Source: Gemmatimonadota bacterium
GTDB lineage: Bacteria > Gemmatimonadota > Gemmatimonadetes > Longimicrobiales > Gaopeijiaceae
Assembly: GCA_028873595.1 (NCBI GenBank)
Contig: JAPPOV010000017.1
Coordinates: 15,690 to 54,831, forward strand
Reading direction: 5' to 3'
DNA: 39,142 nucleotides
The notes under the pieces are model-generated. The model was not told the origin of the DNA, ran no database searches, and saw only the letters and a program-made list of their open reading frames with translations. Numbering within the stretch: position 1 is the first letter of the stretch; every line of letters begins with the position of its first letter. The translations under genes and the position numbers were made by a program. Below, in pieces: positions 37,311-39,142 of this stretch.

Positions 37311-38648
37311 TCAGAACCACCGACCCCCGAAGCCCTGCGCGTTCCGGAAGCGATTGTTCACCACATTGTTGAAGATCGAGCCGAACTGGAAGCTGAATCC
37401 CACACTGACGCCGTACTGGAAGTCGGTGTCCAGCTGCTGAAGCTGCAGGAGTGCTTCTTCGTCTGACGCCCCCTCCGCCGACAGATAGATCTGGTCCTGC
37501 ACCCATCCGATGTTGCCATCGATGCGCACCGAAAATCCCCGGACGATCCGAACGTCGATGTCTCCACGCAGGTTCAGGCTGTACAGGCCGTCTTCATAGG
37601 CCTGTTCGTCAGGGAGGAAGAGGAAGTTCGACGCACTGATAGAGACACCTGTCTCTCCCCACGGCTGTCTCGCCGAAAGATCGATCTCTGCAGCCTGTTC
37701 CCAGCGCGTCTCCCTGGATTCCCCGTAGAGCGTCTCCTCGAGATACTGCCTGTAGGCAGGGCCGATCCGGTAGGAGAAGGTCAGTGCCTTTCTTGTCGCT
37801 TCCTCGTATGGGAAGAAGCTGTACTCGATGGCCGGGGTGACTTCCCAGCGGAATTCTTGATTGAACCGGGGCTGCCGCGCGACCTCGCCTCGGGTGCCGA
37901 CTGACCAGCGGTCAGCGACGGTGTACACGAGCCAGGGACGGAAACCCCAGTCGGTACGAGTGTCACTGAACGTGCTCTCCTCGAGCTCGACTTCCTGTTC
38001 CCGTCGGTTGATGTTCGCGCTCACGTTCAGCTTCCAGCTCGGCGAGACTCGACCGGCGCTCACGCTGCCGCGCATGTTCTCGGACTCTCGGCGTGATTCC
38101 CCGTTTACGTCATAGTTCGCGTTGACGCGGAAGATCCAGAGGTTCCACGGGTCATCCACGTCCTGACCGGGAACGACGCGCTCGAACGCACTCGACTCCT
38201 CCGGATCGATACCCGCCACCGTGGCCAGCCCTCGAAAACCCGCCACCGCCGCGAACCTCGCCAGCCCAATCGCCATGGCGTGCGTAACTCCGTCGAGGCG
38301 TTCGACGTCCGTGTCGGTCGACAACGCCTGATAACGCATGTTGTCCCGGTACTCACCGAGTTCCCCGCGCCCCATGAAGTCCAGCTGGTACTCCCGGCCA
38401 CCGGAACCTGTCGTCAGACTCGTCATGATCAGGTGGACATCCGCGACCTCCCTGTCATTGACCCAGTCGACCCAGGCGATCTCGGTCCGATAGTACTGGG
38501 AATTGCAGTCCCGACCGTCGCAGTCGAAGAAGATCCGAGGGCGACTCTGGGCCTCAAGGTCGATCGGGGCTTGAACGAAAACGGCCGAAAGCGCGAGTAG
38601 CACGCACACACGCCGCGCCCCTCGCGCCAGCCAGTGATCAGAATGCAT
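37311..38648 (-). CDS. Putative outer-membrane beta-barrel protein, family not recognised
   Basis: A signal peptide (about 1-34, ending L-E-A-Q) is followed by an N-terminal part with F-D-C-D-G-R-D-C, then Y-Y-R-T-E-I-A-W-V-D-W-V and a segment of V-H-L-I-M-T-S. From about residue 150 there are many amphipathic strands with aromatic ends (W-x-V, Y-x-F-F, F-R-W-E-V), and the chain ends G-R-W-F, the C-terminal Phe expected of BAM substrates. 445 residues from ATG 38648. I infer an outer-membrane barrel with a small soluble N-terminal domain; no function can be named. 94 bases separate it from the amidase gene on the same strand. Confidence 0.75.
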   Translation of the reverse strand: MHSDHWLARGARRVCVLLALSAVFVQAPIDLEAQSRPRIFFDCDGRDCNSQYYRTEIAWVDWVNDREVADVHLIMTSLTTGSGGREYQLDFMGRGELGEYRDNMRYQALSTDTDVERLDGVTHAMAIGLARFAAVAGFRGLATVAGIDPEESSAFERVVPGQDVDDPWNLWIFRVNANYDVNGESRRESENMRGSVSAGRVSPSWKLNVSANINRREQEVELEESTFSDTRTDWGFRPWLVYTVADRWSVGTRGEVARQPRFNQEFRWEVTPAIEYSFFPYEEATRKALTFSYRIGPAYRQYLEETLYGESRETRWEQAAEIDLSARQPWGETGVSISASNFLFLPDEQAYEDGLYSLNLRGDIDVRIVRGFSVRIDGNIGWVQDQIYLSAEGASDEEALLQLQQLDTDFQYGVSVGFSFQFGSIFNNVVNNRFRNAQGFGGRWF

Positions 38649-38742
38649 GCGAGCAGGTGTCAGTGGATAGCGGTCCCGACCTCTGAGACACCAGGCCCCC
38701 AGGGACTGTTGAGCGGACTCCGGACGAACCCTCACACGTAGC

Positions 38743-39142
38743 TCAGGAACCCGAACCCCTCTCCAGAACTGGAGCGGTTCGAGCACCTGTCACCTGCTCG
38801 AGCGCAAACGCCCAGGCGAGCAGATCCGCCTCCGACCACATGTCACCGATCAGTGCGAGTACGAACGGTGTGCCATCCTCGAAGTACGAATACGGTACGG
38901 TGACCGTTGGGACACCGATGTCGTTGATGATATTGCTGGGGATCTCGGCCCAGTTGTTCGGATTGTAATCCGGCCGCTCGGGATCCTCGACAACAGGGCG
39001 GTTCGGCACACCCGACTGCGGGAAGAAGAGCCCGTCCAACTCGTGTTCCTCGAGCACACTACGGAAGAGGGTTCGGATCTCGAAGCGCCACGCCTGATAG
39101 GCATCGCCTTCCTCCGTCGCACTGGGGCGGGCAGGGGGGGGG
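38743..39142 (-). CDS. Amidase-signature family enzyme, 3' part only
   Basis: The C-terminal part of an amidase-signature (GatA-like) hydrolase cut by the window end; the catalytic Ser-Ser-Lys core lies outside. Support comes from I-G-V-P-T-V-T-V-P followed by G-T-P-F-V-L-A-L-I-G, W-S-E-A-D-L-L-A-W-A-F-A-L-E-Q and T-G-A-R-T-A-P. About 125 residues are readable. The final bases (39122-39142) are a G-rich run that would translate to Pro-rich sequence unlike the family and may be an artefact. Substrate unknown. Confidence 0.78.
   Translation of the reverse strand, partial: PPPARPSATEEGDAYQAWRFEIRTLFRSVLEEHELDGLFFPQSGVPNRPVVEDPERPDYNPNNWAEIPSNIINDIGVPTVTVPYSYFEDGTPFVLALIGDMWSEADLLAWAFALEQVTGARTAPVLERGSGS

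Overview
The window looks like a contig from a high-GC diderm bacterium, most likely Gemmatimonadota or a close relative. This is an inference from three things: an outer-membrane gene set (TamA/TamB, Lgt, several lipoproteins, a BamA-type barrel), signal peptides ending in an A-x-A-Q-type cleavage site, and genes packed end to end with 1- or 4-base overlaps. It is ordinary chromosomal sequence. I see no phage, transposon, CRISPR array, tRNA or rRNA. The first ~76 bases and the last ~20 bases are G/C-run sequence unlike the rest and may be contig-end artefacts.

Layout, left to right. (1) 124-4832: an exported GH3 beta-N-acetylhexosaminidase (NagZ type, minus) diverges from an exported DUF1343/NamZ-type exo-muramidase (plus), followed by a lipoprotein M14 peptidase. 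(2) 4869-7826, minus: D-amino-acid transaminase, exported L-asparaginase, metallo-beta-lactamase-fold lipoprotein. (3) 8039-9307, minus: YbjN-domain protein and PspA, closed by a strong intrinsic terminator. (4) uvrA (minus), with a 29-codon membrane-peptide gene on the plus strand upstream of it. (5) 12830-36227, minus: about 23 kb of 24 collinear, nearly gapless genes, yebC-ruvC-ruvA-ruvB, queA-tgt-yajC, def-fmt-tenI-thiS-thiG-rsmB, PASTA protein, TlpA-like thioredoxin, YbbR protein, tsaD, lgt, metallophosphoesterase, small membrane protein, tamA, tamB, htpX. (6) 36416-37255, plus: PAP2 phosphatase. (7) 37311-39142, minus: an outer-membrane barrel of unrecognised family and the 3' part of an amidase.

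Functionally, the long block combines Holliday-junction processing, tRNA modification (queuosine, t6A), initiator-Met formylation and deformylation, rRNA methylation, thiazole synthesis and envelope assembly (lipoprotein acylation, TAM complex, membrane-protein quality control). The left end looks like peptidoglycan and amino-acid scavenging on the outside of the cytoplasmic membrane.

The most interesting points are three genes whose best-supported start is CTG (two within a CTGA stop/start overlap), a small membrane protein wedged by 4-base overlaps between a phosphoesterase and tamA, ten cysteines in five pairs in TamA, and a TenI-like protein with Asn where the TenI catalytic His is expected.
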